Shown here: one piece after another, positions 7,789-15,722 of the stretch
Position numbering within the stretch: the stretch's first letter is position 1
Layout: each line of letters opens with the position of its first letter
DNA from: PVC group bacterium
Lineage (GTDB): Bacteria; Verrucomicrobiota; Kiritimatiellia; SS1-B-03-39; UBA6053
Length of the DNA stretch: 31,463 nucleotides
Direction: 5' to 3'
NCBI GenBank assembly: GCA_003565815.1
Contig: PXAS01000250.1
Coordinates: 1-31,463 of the forward strand
Position numbers and translations under genes: made by a program
The notes under the pieces: model-generated
Databases searched by the model: none
What the model was told of the DNA's origin: nothing
Seen by the model: the letters and a program-made list of their open reading frames with translations, nothing else

Positions 7789-9023
7789 TGAACAAAGATC
7801 TCAAAGAAACCATTGAAAAGAAACACAAGGAAATCGAGCCCCTCTTCGAAAAAGGCGGCAAGTTCGAAAAATTTTATCCTTTGTTTGAAGCGCAGGACAC
7901 CTTTGCGCTGACTCCGCCCGATGTCACCAAGGGCTTCACCCACGTTCGCGACGCGGTGGACCTGAAACGGGTGATGTTCACGGTCGTGATCGCCCTGTTG
8001 CCCTGTCTGCTCTGGGGCATGTTCAACGCCGGCCACCAATATTACCATTACAGTGGCATTGAAGCCGGACCCATTGCGGCCATGTTCCGCGGCATGTGGA
8101 TTGTCATGCCGATCGTCATGACCTCCTACATCGTGGGGGGGCTCTGGGAAGTGACCTTTGCGGTGGTCCGCAAGCACGAAATCAACGAAGGCTTTTTGGT
8201 CACGGGTCTACTCTTTCCGCTCACGCTCCCCCCCACGATCGCCCTCTGGCAAGTGGCGGTGGGCATTTCCTTCGGGGGGGTGATCGGCAAGGAAGTCTTC
8301 GGCGGCACCGGATTCAACATTCTCAACCCCGCCCTCACCGCACGGGCCTATCTATTCTTCGCCCATGCGAAAGACATGACCGGGGACGTCTGGGCCAAAT
8401 CCATCGACGGCAAAACCGGCGCCACCCCCTTGGGGCTGGGCGCCTCCTACGGCGGCGACGGCGTCAACGTCATGGAACGTCTTTCCGACACCGGATATTC
8501 CTTCGGGGCCATCTTCGGTGGCCTCATCCCCGGCAGTATCGGGGAAACCTCGGTGATCGCCATTCTCCTCGGGGCGGCCATCCTCATTGTCAGCGGGGTG
8601 GGTTCGTGGAAAATCATGGTCGGGGGCGTGGCCGGACTGGTGGTCACCGCGATCTTCATGAACTTCCTCCCCACCCAGGGGGGCATTGATCCCGAAACCG
8701 GAAATATCATCCAATATACCACTTGGAGTCAAATTCCGTTCGTCTATCACCTCGTCATGGGCAGTTTCCTTTTCGGGATTGTCTTCATGGCCACCGACCC
8801 CGTGTCCGCCGCCCAGACCAGCGCCGGCAAATGGATTTACGGCGCCCTCATCGGCGTGGTGACGGTGCTGGTGCGGGTGACCAACCCCGGGTTCCCCGAG
8901 GGGGTCATGCTCGCGATTCTCTTTATGAACGTGATGGCGCCCATCATCGACCATTACGTCGTCAAAGCCCACATTGCCAAACGAAACGCCTATCTCCGGA
9001 AATTCAGCTATGCAAAAGGATGA
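7788..9023 (+). CDS. nqrB: Na+-translocating NADH:quinone reductase subunit B
   Basis: A 411-residue integral membrane subunit. It has multiple hydrophobic segments (for example around residues 60-75, 100-125, 135-165 and 245-285). The TGATPLG motif at residues 210-216 matches the S/TGAT signature whose Thr (Thr213 here) carries covalent FMN in NqrB, added by ApbE-type flavin transferase. It also has the conserved GGTGFNILNPAL and IPGSIGETSVIAILLGA segments. In the family NqrB forms the Na+ pathway with quinone bound near the A/B interface. The start is ATG 7788, inside the nqrA stop (TAATG), with GAGGAAGG as ribosome site; a frame extension to 7716 lies in nqrA and is rejected. It overlaps nqrC by 14 nt. 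Confidence 0.97.
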   Translation: MNKDLKETIEKKHKEIEPLFEKGGKFEKFYPLFEAQDTFALTPPDVTKGFTHVRDAVDLKRVMFTVVIALLPCLLWGMFNAGHQYYHYSGIEAGPIAAMFRGMWIVMPIVMTSYIVGGLWEVTFAVVRKHEINEGFLVTGLLFPLTLPPTIALWQVAVGISFGGVIGKEVFGGTGFNILNPALTARAYLFFAHAKDMTGDVWAKSIDGKTGATPLGLGASYGGDGVNVMERLSDTGYSFGAIFGGLIPGSIGETSVIAILLGAAILIVSGVGSWKIMVGGVAGLVVTAIFMNFLPTQGGIDPETGNIIQYTTWSQIPFVYHLVMGSFLFGIVFMATDPVSAAQTSAGKWIYGALIGVVTVLVRVTNPGFPEGVMLAILFMNVMAPIIDHYVVKAHIAKRNAYLRKFSYAKG

Positions 9024-9741
9024 ACTCCACACCATCAAATTCGCGGGCATCGTTTGCCTCGTCTGCAGCCTTTCCCTGGCGGGCGTGCGCCAAACGCTGC
9101 GCCCCATCCAGTTGGAAAATGAACGCATGGACCAACAGGTCAACGTGCTCAAGGCCCTCTTCCCGGATTTTGATCCGGACGGAAACGACTTGAGCGAAGA
9201 AGACCAAATCCGCCTCTTCACCGAAGGCCGCATTTTGCGGAGCAACCGCGATTGGATTCAACGGTACTTCGAAGAGCACATCACCGAAGAAACCGTGGAA
9301 CTGCCCCGGGGACGCGAAGGAAAGTTGTATCGGCTCAGCCGCGACGGCGAAACCGTTTCCTTCGCATTTCCGGCCGAAGGCAAGGGCCTCTGGTCCACCG
9401 TACACAGCTATGTGGGGCTGGAACCGGATCTGGCCACCATTCGCGGCGTCACCTTCTTTGATCACGGCGAAACCCCGGGTCTTGGCGGGGAAGCCTCCAA
9501 ACCCTGGTTCCAAAAGAACTTCAAAGGGAAGAAGCTGTGGGCGGACGGAGAACCCGTCACCCTGGTGGTGGCCAAAGGCAGCGCCCCCGATGACGGCAGC
9601 AACCAGGTCGACGGCATGAGCGGCGCCACCATCACTGGAAACGGCATCCAGCGCTTCGTGAACACCACCTTCCGTCAATACAATGAAACCGTCTTTTCCG
9701 CCATGCGCGATGGCGAAACCACCCAAGAGGGAGAATCCTGA
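9010..9741 (+). CDS. nqrC: Na+-translocating NADH:quinone reductase subunit C
   Basis: The 243-residue FMN-bearing subunit with one N-terminal membrane anchor (about residues 11-28) and a periplasmic domain. The flavinylation motif MSGATITGNG is at residues 203-212, with Thr207 as the expected phosphoester-linked residue. GVTFFDHGETPGLGG (about residues 149-163) is the other conserved NqrC/RnfG segment. In the family it passes electrons from the NqrD/E iron-sulfur centre to NqrB. ATG 9010 was chosen because it gives the normal NqrC start before the anchor; it lies inside nqrB. The stop overlaps the nqrD start as TGATG. Confidence 0.96.
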   Translation: MQKDELHTIKFAGIVCLVCSLSLAGVRQTLRPIQLENERMDQQVNVLKALFPDFDPDGNDLSEEDQIRLFTEGRILRSNRDWIQRYFEEHITEETVELPRGREGKLYRLSRDGETVSFAFPAEGKGLWSTVHSYVGLEPDLATIRGVTFFDHGETPGLGGEASKPWFQKNFKGKKLWADGEPVTLVVAKGSAPDDGSNQVDGMSGATITGNGIQRFVNTTFRQYNETVFSAMRDGETTQEGES

Positions 9742-10346
9742 TGGACAAAAAAACAAAAGCCATTGTTTTTGACCCGTTGTCGGACAACAATCCGATCACC
9801 GTGCAGATGCTGGGCATCTGTTCCGCCCTCGCGGTCACCGCCCAGCTCAACACCGCCTTCATCATGTCGATTGCCGTGATCGTGGTGCTCTGCGCCTCCA
9901 ACACCATCATTTCCATGATGCGTCACCACATCCCCCCCAAGATCCGCATGATCGTGGAGATGGTGGTGATCGCCTCGCTGGTGATCACCGTGGACCAGGT
10001 GCTCAAGGCCTATGCCTTCGAAGCCAGCAAACAGCTCAGCGTGTTTGTGGGTTTGATCATCACCAACTGCATCGTCATGGGACGCGCCGAGGCATTCGCC
10101 ATGCAGAACCCGCCCCGTCAGGCCTTCATGGACGGCTTGGGCAACGGACTGGGATACAGCGCCATTCTCATTATCGTGGGCACTTTCCGCGAATTGATCG
10201 GCGCGGGCACCCTCTTCGGCGCCCGGGTCTTGCCGGAAAGTTACGCCGGCAACGGCCTCATGGTCATCGCCCCCGGGGCCTTCATCATCATCGGTCTCAT
10301 CATCTGGCTGCAACGCACCCTCACCGGCAAATACGAAGAAGCCTAA
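9741..10346 (+). CDS. nqrD: Na+-translocating NADH:quinone reductase subunit D
   Basis: A 201-residue integral membrane subunit, paralogous to NqrE and RnfA/E. Cys27 (in QMLGICSALAVT) and Cys110 (in LIITNCIVMGRAEA) are the positions which, with two cysteines of NqrE, hold the intramembrane iron-sulfur cluster in solved Na+-NQR structures. The NCIVMGRAEAFA signature after the fourth membrane segment is typical. It is translationally coupled to nqrC through TGATG, with GAGGGAG upstream as ribosome site. Confidence 0.97.
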   Translation: MDKKTKAIVFDPLSDNNPITVQMLGICSALAVTAQLNTAFIMSIAVIVVLCASNTIISMMRHHIPPKIRMIVEMVVIASLVITVDQVLKAYAFEASKQLSVFVGLIITNCIVMGRAEAFAMQNPPRQAFMDGLGNGLGYSAILIIVGTFRELIGAGTLFGARVLPESYAGNGLMVIAPGAFIIIGLIIWLQRTLTGKYEEA

Positions 10347-10365
10347 GGCTTGGAGTGACAATACT

Positions 10366-10971
10366 ATGACTGAATACATCGATATTTTCGTCCGGGCGAT
10401 TTTCGTCAACAACATGATTCTCGCCTACTTTCTGGGGATGTGCTCCTTTTTGGCCCTCTCCAAGAAAGTCGACACCGCGTTCGGCCTCGGGCTGGCCGTG
10501 GTTTTCGTGCTGGGCATCACCACCCCGCTGAACAACCTCATTTTCAATCTGCTGCTCAAGGACAGCGCCCTTGCCAGCAACGTGGATCTCAGCTTCCTGA
10601 ACTTCCTCTGCTTCATTGCCGTAATCGCCAGTACCGTGCAATTGCTGGAAATGCTTTTGGACCGCTTTTTCCCGCCCCTCTACAACAGCCTGGGCATATT
10701 CCTCCCCCTGATTACCGTGAACTGCTCCATTCTCGGCGGTTCACTGTTCATGGTGGAACGGAATTATGATTTCGGCCAATCCATGGCCTTTGGCTTCGGC
10801 TCCGGCATGGGCTTTTTCCTGGCCATCATCGCCTTGGCGGGCATTCGCACCAAGTTGCGCTACTCCAACATCCCCCAAGGTCTCCGGGGGCTCGGCATCA
10901 CCTTTATTCTCACCGGGTTGATGGCCCTGGGATTTCAGGCATTCGCAAGCGTCACCCTGCAGGTTCCTTAA
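10366..10971 (+). CDS. nqrE: Na+-translocating NADH:quinone reductase subunit E
   Basis: A 201-residue, six-helix membrane subunit, related to NqrD in inverted topology. Cys26 (AYFLGMCSFLAL) and Cys120 (LITVNCSILGGSLF) match the family's cluster-ligating cysteines. FVNNMILAYFLG near the N-terminus and LPLITVNCSILGG are hallmark sequences. A 19-nt gap after nqrD contains GGAG as ribosome site; a 43-nt gap precedes nqrF. Confidence 0.97.
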   Translation: MTEYIDIFVRAIFVNNMILAYFLGMCSFLALSKKVDTAFGLGLAVVFVLGITTPLNNLIFNLLLKDSALASNVDLSFLNFLCFIAVIASTVQLLEMLLDRFFPPLYNSLGIFLPLITVNCSILGGSLFMVERNYDFGQSMAFGFGSGMGFFLAIIALAGIRTKLRYSNIPQGLRGLGITFILTGLMALGFQAFASVTLQVP

Positions 10972-11014
10972 AAAGCCCCTTCTACCATCGCATTGATTCA
11001 AAAAGGTATTTCCC

Positions 11015-12232
11015 ATGCAACTTATTCTTCTCAGCGTTTTGGTTTTCACCGGCGTCATCTGCCTGCTTGTTTACGGGCTCATGGGCGCTTCCAAGGCCCT
11101 CTCTCCCGGCGGCACGGTCATCATTGACATCAACGACGGGAAAAAGACCCTCGAAGTGGAGCCTGGATCCAGTCTGTTGAGCGCCCTGGCCTCCAACGAC
11201 ATTTTCCTGCCCTCCGCCTGCGGCGGCGGCGGAACCTGCGCCATGTGCAAATGTCAGGTGAAAGAAGGCGGCGGCGACCTCATTCCCACCGAAAAAAGCC
11301 AGATTTCCAAACCGGAACAAAAGGAAGGCACCCGCCTGAGCTGCCAGCTCAAAGTCAAGAACGACATGAAGATCCACGTCCCCGACGAGGTCATGGAGAT
11401 CAAAAAATTCGACGGCATCGTGCGCTCCAACCACAACGTGGCCACTTTCATCAAAGAATTGATCATCGACCTGCCCGAAGGCGTGGATCTCAACTTCCAG
11501 GCCGGCGGTTACATTCAGCTCGACGTGCCGAAATTCGACATCAGCTTCAAGGATTTTGATATCGACGAGGAATATCGCGCCGACTGGGATCAATTCAAAC
11601 TGTGGGATCTGCACCTCAAAAACGACGAGGAAGTGTTCCGCGCCTATTCCATGGCCAATCACCCCGCCGAAGGCAACATGGTGATGCTCAACATCCGCAT
11701 CGCCACCCCCCCGCGGGGCATGGACGTGCCTCCCGGCATTTGCTCCACCTACGTGTTCAATCTGAAACCCGGCGACAAAGTGACCGTGTCCGGCCCTTAC
11801 GGCGAATTCTTCATTCGGGAATCCACGCGGGAAATGTGCTACATCGGCGGCGGCGCCGGCATGGCGCCGCTCCGCTCCCACATCTTCCACCTTTTCCACA
11901 CCCAGAAAACCGATCGGAAAGTCACTTTCTGGTACGGCGGACGCTCCGTGAAGGAATTGTTCTATCTGGAGGATTTCGACGCCATCAAGGCCGATTTCCC
12001 CAATTTCGATTACACCATCGCCCTCAGCGAACCCCAACCCGAGGACAATTGGACCGGTCCCACCGGATTCATTCACCAAGTCTGTCAGGAACTCTACCTC
12101 GAAAAACACGATGACCCGACGGAAATCGAGTACTACATGTGCGGTCCGCCCCCCATGATCGCGGCCGTGAACAACATGCTCTTCAACATGGGCGTGGAAA
12201 AGGAAATGATCTCTTACGACGAGTTTAGCTGA
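11015..12232 (+). CDS. nqrF: Na+-translocating NADH:quinone reductase subunit F
   Basis: The 405-residue electron-input subunit that oxidises NADH. An N-terminal membrane helix (residues 2-22) precedes a ferredoxin-like [2Fe-2S] domain with Cys69, Cys75, Cys78 and Cys110 (SACGGGGTCAMCKC pattern). Next comes the FAD domain with FRAYSMAN, then the NADH domain with GGGAGMAPLRSH, WYGGRS and YYMCGPPPMIAAV. The length is normal (about 405-410). It is the last gene of the operon. The maturation genes apbE and nqrM, which often sit nearby, are not found in this window, and I see no clear terminator before the next gene. Confidence 0.97.
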   Translation: MQLILLSVLVFTGVICLLVYGLMGASKALSPGGTVIIDINDGKKTLEVEPGSSLLSALASNDIFLPSACGGGGTCAMCKCQVKEGGGDLIPTEKSQISKPEQKEGTRLSCQLKVKNDMKIHVPDEVMEIKKFDGIVRSNHNVATFIKELIIDLPEGVDLNFQAGGYIQLDVPKFDISFKDFDIDEEYRADWDQFKLWDLHLKNDEEVFRAYSMANHPAEGNMVMLNIRIATPPRGMDVPPGICSTYVFNLKPGDKVTVSGPYGEFFIRESTREMCYIGGGAGMAPLRSHIFHLFHTQKTDRKVTFWYGGRSVKELFYLEDFDAIKADFPNFDYTIALSEPQPEDNWTGPTGFIHQVCQELYLEKHDDPTEIEYYMCGPPPMIAAVNNMLFNMGVEKEMISYDEFS

Positions 12233-12274
12233 TTCTCACTTGCACATTCCGGGATCATGGGGTTCATTCTTCAT

Positions 12275-14161
12275 ATGAAACGCCTTCGGAAATTTTGTTT
12301 GCCGCTGTGTTTGATTCCGAACATGTTGTTTGCGGAGGCCGGCCATTTATCCGCCGCCGTGGCGCGAGCGGCGTCATATTTGCTCGAACAGGTGGCGGAT
12401 CCGGAAGAAATCTGGGTGCTTCCCCCGCGTCGGACCCGAAGGCGCGTCGGCACCGAACAAGTGGAGGTCCGCTATCGGGAGGTGGAAGTCGAAGTCCCGA
12501 TTTATGAAATGATCGAACGGGAGATCATGACCAGGCGAAGAGCGGATTCCAGCAGCGATGTCGGCGGACTGCAAACCCGCACCATTCGGGTGCGCGGCGA
12601 ACAAATCGGCACCGAAACCGTCACCCGTCTGCGCCGGGATCCCGAAGGGCCCATACGCCGCACCGAGAACCGGGTCGTTTGGGGCGAGGGCGGACCCGAC
12701 GAATGGATGTCGGGGCTGTTGGGCAGCAATGCCCTCGCGGCGACCGCCCTCCTGCGCAGCGAACATCCGGGTGCGCCGGACGCCGTGGCGCCCATGCTCG
12801 AATTTTTCCGCGAAACTTTCGAGCGGCACGGACTGCCCGACCAAACCTGGGATTTGGCCTGGTTGATCATTCTTTTTGCCGAAGCCGAGGACCCCTCCCT
12901 GCATGAAATGACCGCCGACATGGTGGGCAAACTCATGCTGAGCCAGGTCCGTGATGGCCCGGCCGCCGGCCTGTGGGGGCCCATGGCCGTCAGCCCCGAA
13001 CATCTCGCCGCGTTGTGGCGGCGCTATTACGACGCCAGTTTGGCCTACGGCGAATTGGAGGCGCGCTTCGGGGAGTCCCCCACCCGCCGTGCCGAGGCCC
13101 AAAGGATGGCCGAGGCCGCCTCCGCCATGCGGGAAGCGCAAGACGCCATTGACGCCTACACCTGGACCTACCGGCAAATCCAACCCCACCGCACCTGGAT
13201 CGATCTGGAGGATGAGTTCGGCGATGAAATCCTTCTCCGGATTCAGCAGGCCCAGGAATATGTGCTCAACCAACAAAGCGCCGACATGGAAAGCACTTGG
13301 CTGGCCCTGCATGCCCTGCGCATCGCCCGTGAACGGAATTTGATTCCCCGGCAGTTGCCCTCACCTCCCGCGCCGATCTCGACCGTCCGCCGTGGCGCTG
13401 CGGCGCCCGTGCCGCCCCCCTCCCCCCGGGAAATGCTCTTTCAAACGGCGCAAACCCTGGGACGTGCCGCCCACGAAAGCGGAGCCTTCCCGGAAATCAA
13501 CCACCACCAGCCCGTCACCGCCTTTGATGAAATGGAAGGTCTCCCCGGCGTACCCATCGGAGACGCGGTTTTTCCGCGGCTGCCGTCTCCCGGAACCTTG
13601 ACCAGCACCGCCCAGGGTTTTTCGGCGCTGGTGCAATTCGGACGGATCATGGGCATGGGGGCGCTCCGGCGGCAGGCGCCCGCCATGGTCCGGGCCAAAC
13701 AAGCGCTGGACGACAGAATCGATGCGGTCGTTGCCGGCGATCACGAACTCGTGGGCGGTTCCGGTCTCGGCATTCTCAACCTCTATCTGGCCTTTCTCGA
13801 TCCCGGACCAGAAATCGCCGCCGCGCCGCGCAACCTCCGGGCCGAAGCCGCCGAACACCTGATCACCCTCCAGCGGGATGACGGCAGCATCCGTCCGCTG
13901 CCGGAACAGGACTTCCTCGCCCCCACCGTCTGGCGGCAGCGCATCGAGAAGCTGGAGCGCGTTCCCAGGGCCTGGACGCAATTTGATTACGCACGGCCTT
14001 TCACCAATTTTCCCGACGGGGACCGCTCCCGGGACCGGGACCGATATTTCTCCCGTTATACCCGGGTCCAGCCCGTTCTGACCACCGCCGCCGCCCTGCT
14101 GGTCCTCGCGGAAGAGCAGCGGGGGATCGTGGTGGTTGAAGACGAAGCGGAATCACCCTGA
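12275..14161 (+). CDS. Predicted secreted protein of unknown function, alpha-toroid-like
   Basis: I do not recognise this 628-residue protein. It begins with a signal-peptide-like stretch (MKRLRKF, then LPLCLIPNMLFAEA), so export is likely. After a charged patch rich in RRR and EVEVEVP (about residues 50-90) come helical segments spaced like an alpha/alpha toroid: VARAASYLLEQV, LGKLMLSQV-type, VLNQQSADMESTWLALHAL and LITLQRDDGSIRPL, ending with TTAAALLVLAEEQ. Gln-x-x-Asp-Gly followed by a Thr-Ala-x-x-Leu-x-Leu-Ala helix is the look of prenyltransferase/squalene-cyclase-type repeats, common in secreted PVC proteins, usually without enzymatic assignment. Pro-rich linkers interrupt it near residues 360-390. 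An ATG at 12257 adds six residues. It lies 42 nt behind nqrF in the same direction and may be read through from it. Confidence 0.75.
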   Translation: MKRLRKFCLPLCLIPNMLFAEAGHLSAAVARAASYLLEQVADPEEIWVLPPRRTRRRVGTEQVEVRYREVEVEVPIYEMIEREIMTRRRADSSSDVGGLQTRTIRVRGEQIGTETVTRLRRDPEGPIRRTENRVVWGEGGPDEWMSGLLGSNALAATALLRSEHPGAPDAVAPMLEFFRETFERHGLPDQTWDLAWLIILFAEAEDPSLHEMTADMVGKLMLSQVRDGPAAGLWGPMAVSPEHLAALWRRYYDASLAYGELEARFGESPTRRAEAQRMAEAASAMREAQDAIDAYTWTYRQIQPHRTWIDLEDEFGDEILLRIQQAQEYVLNQQSADMESTWLALHALRIARERNLIPRQLPSPPAPISTVRRGAAAPVPPPSPREMLFQTAQTLGRAAHESGAFPEINHHQPVTAFDEMEGLPGVPIGDAVFPRLPSPGTLTSTAQGFSALVQFGRIMGMGALRRQAPAMVRAKQALDDRIDAVVAGDHELVGGSGLGILNLYLAFLDPGPEIAAAPRNLRAEAAEHLITLQRDDGSIRPLPEQDFLAPTVWRQRIEKLERVPRAWTQFDYARPFTNFPDGDRSRDRDRYFSRYTRVQPVLTTAAALLVLAEEQRGIVVVEDEAESP

Positions 14162-14179
14162 CGCGTATGTGGCGTCAGG
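14157..14179 (+). terminator. Perfect 8-bp hairpin at the stop codon of the secreted protein gene
   Basis: CCTGACGC (14157-14164) pairs with GCGTCAGG (14172-14179) around a 7-nt loop, and the TGA stop is inside the left arm. There is no T tract after it, so it may act as an mRNA-stabilising or weak terminator structure rather than a classic intrinsic terminator. Confidence 0.35.
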
Positions 14180-14254
14180 CTTCCACTCGAAATTTCCCGC
14201 TCCCATGCGAAGATAATCGTTTTACAGGAGGCTTGTTTCCGATAGGGTCGGGTC

Positions 14255-15607
14255 ATGACCTCCCCCACGACGTTTGATACGCTGCCCCTTTCCCCCGCGC
14301 TTCTGGAAAACCTGCCCGGTTTGGGCTATACCGAAGCGACCCCCATCCAGGCGGCGGCATTGCCGCTGATCCTGGCAAAGCGCGATGTGTTGGGACAGGC
14401 CAAAACCGGCAGCGGGAAAACCGCCGCCTTCGGGCTGGGCTTGCTCAACGACATCGATCCCGGACGTTTGGAAACCCAGGCGCTGGTCATCTGCCCGGTG
14501 CGCGAGCTGGCGGAACAAGTGGCCGCGGAAATCCGCAGGCTGGCCCGAAACATCCCCAACATCAAACTGGTCACCCTCTGCGGCGGAATGCCCGGACGTC
14601 CCCAGGAAATTTCCATGCGGGCGGGGGCGCACATCGTCGTGGGCACCCCCGGACGCATCGCCAAACACATCCGCAAGGATCTGCTGCGGCTTTCGGCCAT
14701 TTCCACCCTGGTGCTCGACGAAGCGGACCGCCTTTTGGACATGGGCTTCGCGGAGGACGTGCTGGCCATCGTCAACCCCATTCCCCGCAGCCGGCAAACC
14801 TTGCTGTTTTCGGCCACGTTTCCCGAGGAAATCCGCGCCCTGAGCCGGAAAATCCAAAGAGATCCCGAAAGTGTGATCGTGGACACCGCCCTCGCGCCGG
14901 GCGTGGTCGAGGAACGGGAGGTTTTCGCGGCCCCACGGGACAAACCCCGGGCCCTCTCGCGGATATTGCGGCAGGAAATGGCCGAAAGCACCCTGGTATT
15001 CTGTGCGACCCGCGATGGCTGCCGCGAAGTTGCCGGCACCCTGTCCTCGGAAGGATTTTCCGTGGCCACGCTCCACGGGGAAATGGAACAGCGGGATCGC
15101 AGTGACGCCTTGATCCGGCTGGCCAACCGCAGCGTCCGCGTGCTGGTGGCCACGGACGTGGCAGCCAGAGGGTTGGACATCGATGACCTGCCGCTGGTCA
15201 TTCATTTCGATCCCGCCAACGACCCCGACATCCATTTGCACCGAACCGGGCGCACGGGCCGGGCCGGGCGCAGCGGCAAGGCCTTTTCCCTGATCGACCG
15301 CCGGACCCCGTCGTCCATTTCCTGGGACGAACTCTCCCCCCAACCCGGACCGCCCCCGCCGCCCCCCATGGTCAGCTTCCTTCTCAACGGCGGCAAAAAA
15401 GACAAAATACGCCCCGGCATCCTCGTCGGGGTCATGGTCAACGAAGCCGGGTTGAATCCCGAAGACGTGGGAAACATTCACATTTCCGACACCTATTCCG
15501 TGATCGCCTTCCGCATCGGCGTACAGCGGAAAGTGGCCAAATGGGCCGCCACCGGACGCATCAAAGGCAAGCGACTGACGCCCATGTACGTGCCGGATAT
15601 TTCATGA
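14255..15607 (+). CDS. dbpA: DEAD-box ATP-dependent RNA helicase, DbpA-like
   Basis: A 450-residue RNA helicase. In order: a Q motif (Phe7, Gln32), Walker A AKTGSGKT (49-56), PVREL motif Ia, TPGR, DEAD (155-158), SAT (186-188) and HRTGRTGR (329-336). A Pro-rich linker (about 350-360) leads to a C-terminal domain with GILVGVMVNEAGLNPEDVGNIHISDTYSVIAF, which matches the DbpA RNA-binding domain that recognises hairpin 92 of 23S rRNA. The likely job is therefore late 50S ribosome assembly. An in-frame TAG at 14243 rules out an earlier start, so an AGGAGG at 14226-14231 is too distant to serve this ATG. Terminator-like hairpins follow. Confidence 0.92.
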   Translation: MTSPTTFDTLPLSPALLENLPGLGYTEATPIQAAALPLILAKRDVLGQAKTGSGKTAAFGLGLLNDIDPGRLETQALVICPVRELAEQVAAEIRRLARNIPNIKLVTLCGGMPGRPQEISMRAGAHIVVGTPGRIAKHIRKDLLRLSAISTLVLDEADRLLDMGFAEDVLAIVNPIPRSRQTLLFSATFPEEIRALSRKIQRDPESVIVDTALAPGVVEEREVFAAPRDKPRALSRILRQEMAESTLVFCATRDGCREVAGTLSSEGFSVATLHGEMEQRDRSDALIRLANRSVRVLVATDVAARGLDIDDLPLVIHFDPANDPDIHLHRTGRTGRAGRSGKAFSLIDRRTPSSISWDELSPQPGPPPPPPMVSFLLNGGKKDKIRPGILVGVMVNEAGLNPEDVGNIHISDTYSVIAFRIGVQRKVAKWAATGRIKGKRLTPMYVPDIS

Positions 15608-15630
15608 GCGCGGCGCTCTGCGCTTTTTTA
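15607..15630 (+). terminator. Intrinsic terminator after the helicase gene
   Basis: AGCGC (15607-15611) pairs with GCGCT (15620-15624) around an 8-nt loop and runs straight into TTTTTT, with a second T-rich block after 15630. It begins at the last base of the helicase stop codon. An alternative inner hairpin, GAGCG/CGCTC, also exists. Confidence 0.65.
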
Positions 15631-15685
15631 TTTTTATACAGCAGGACGCACAGAGAGCGGGTTGGAGAGGAGGGGGATTTCGGGC

Positions 15686-15714
15686 AGGCCCGGGATCGGC
15701 CCTCCGGGCCTTTT
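15686..15714 (+). terminator. Second GC-rich hairpin between convergent genes
   Basis: AGGCCCGG (15686-15693) and CCGGGCCT (15704-15711) form a perfect 8-bp stem with a 10-nt loop, followed by TTT. Flanking GGGC and GCCC can extend the pairing around a bulge. It lies 8-37 nt past the end of minus-strand sufS, so it could block transcription in both directions, although only the plus side has T residues. Confidence 0.45.
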
Positions 15715-15722
15715 GCCCATCC

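Noticed and set aside
14226..14231. AGGAGG as ribosome site for the helicase gene
   Set aside because: It is more than 20 nt from ATG 14255, and an in-frame TAG at 14243 prevents an earlier start.
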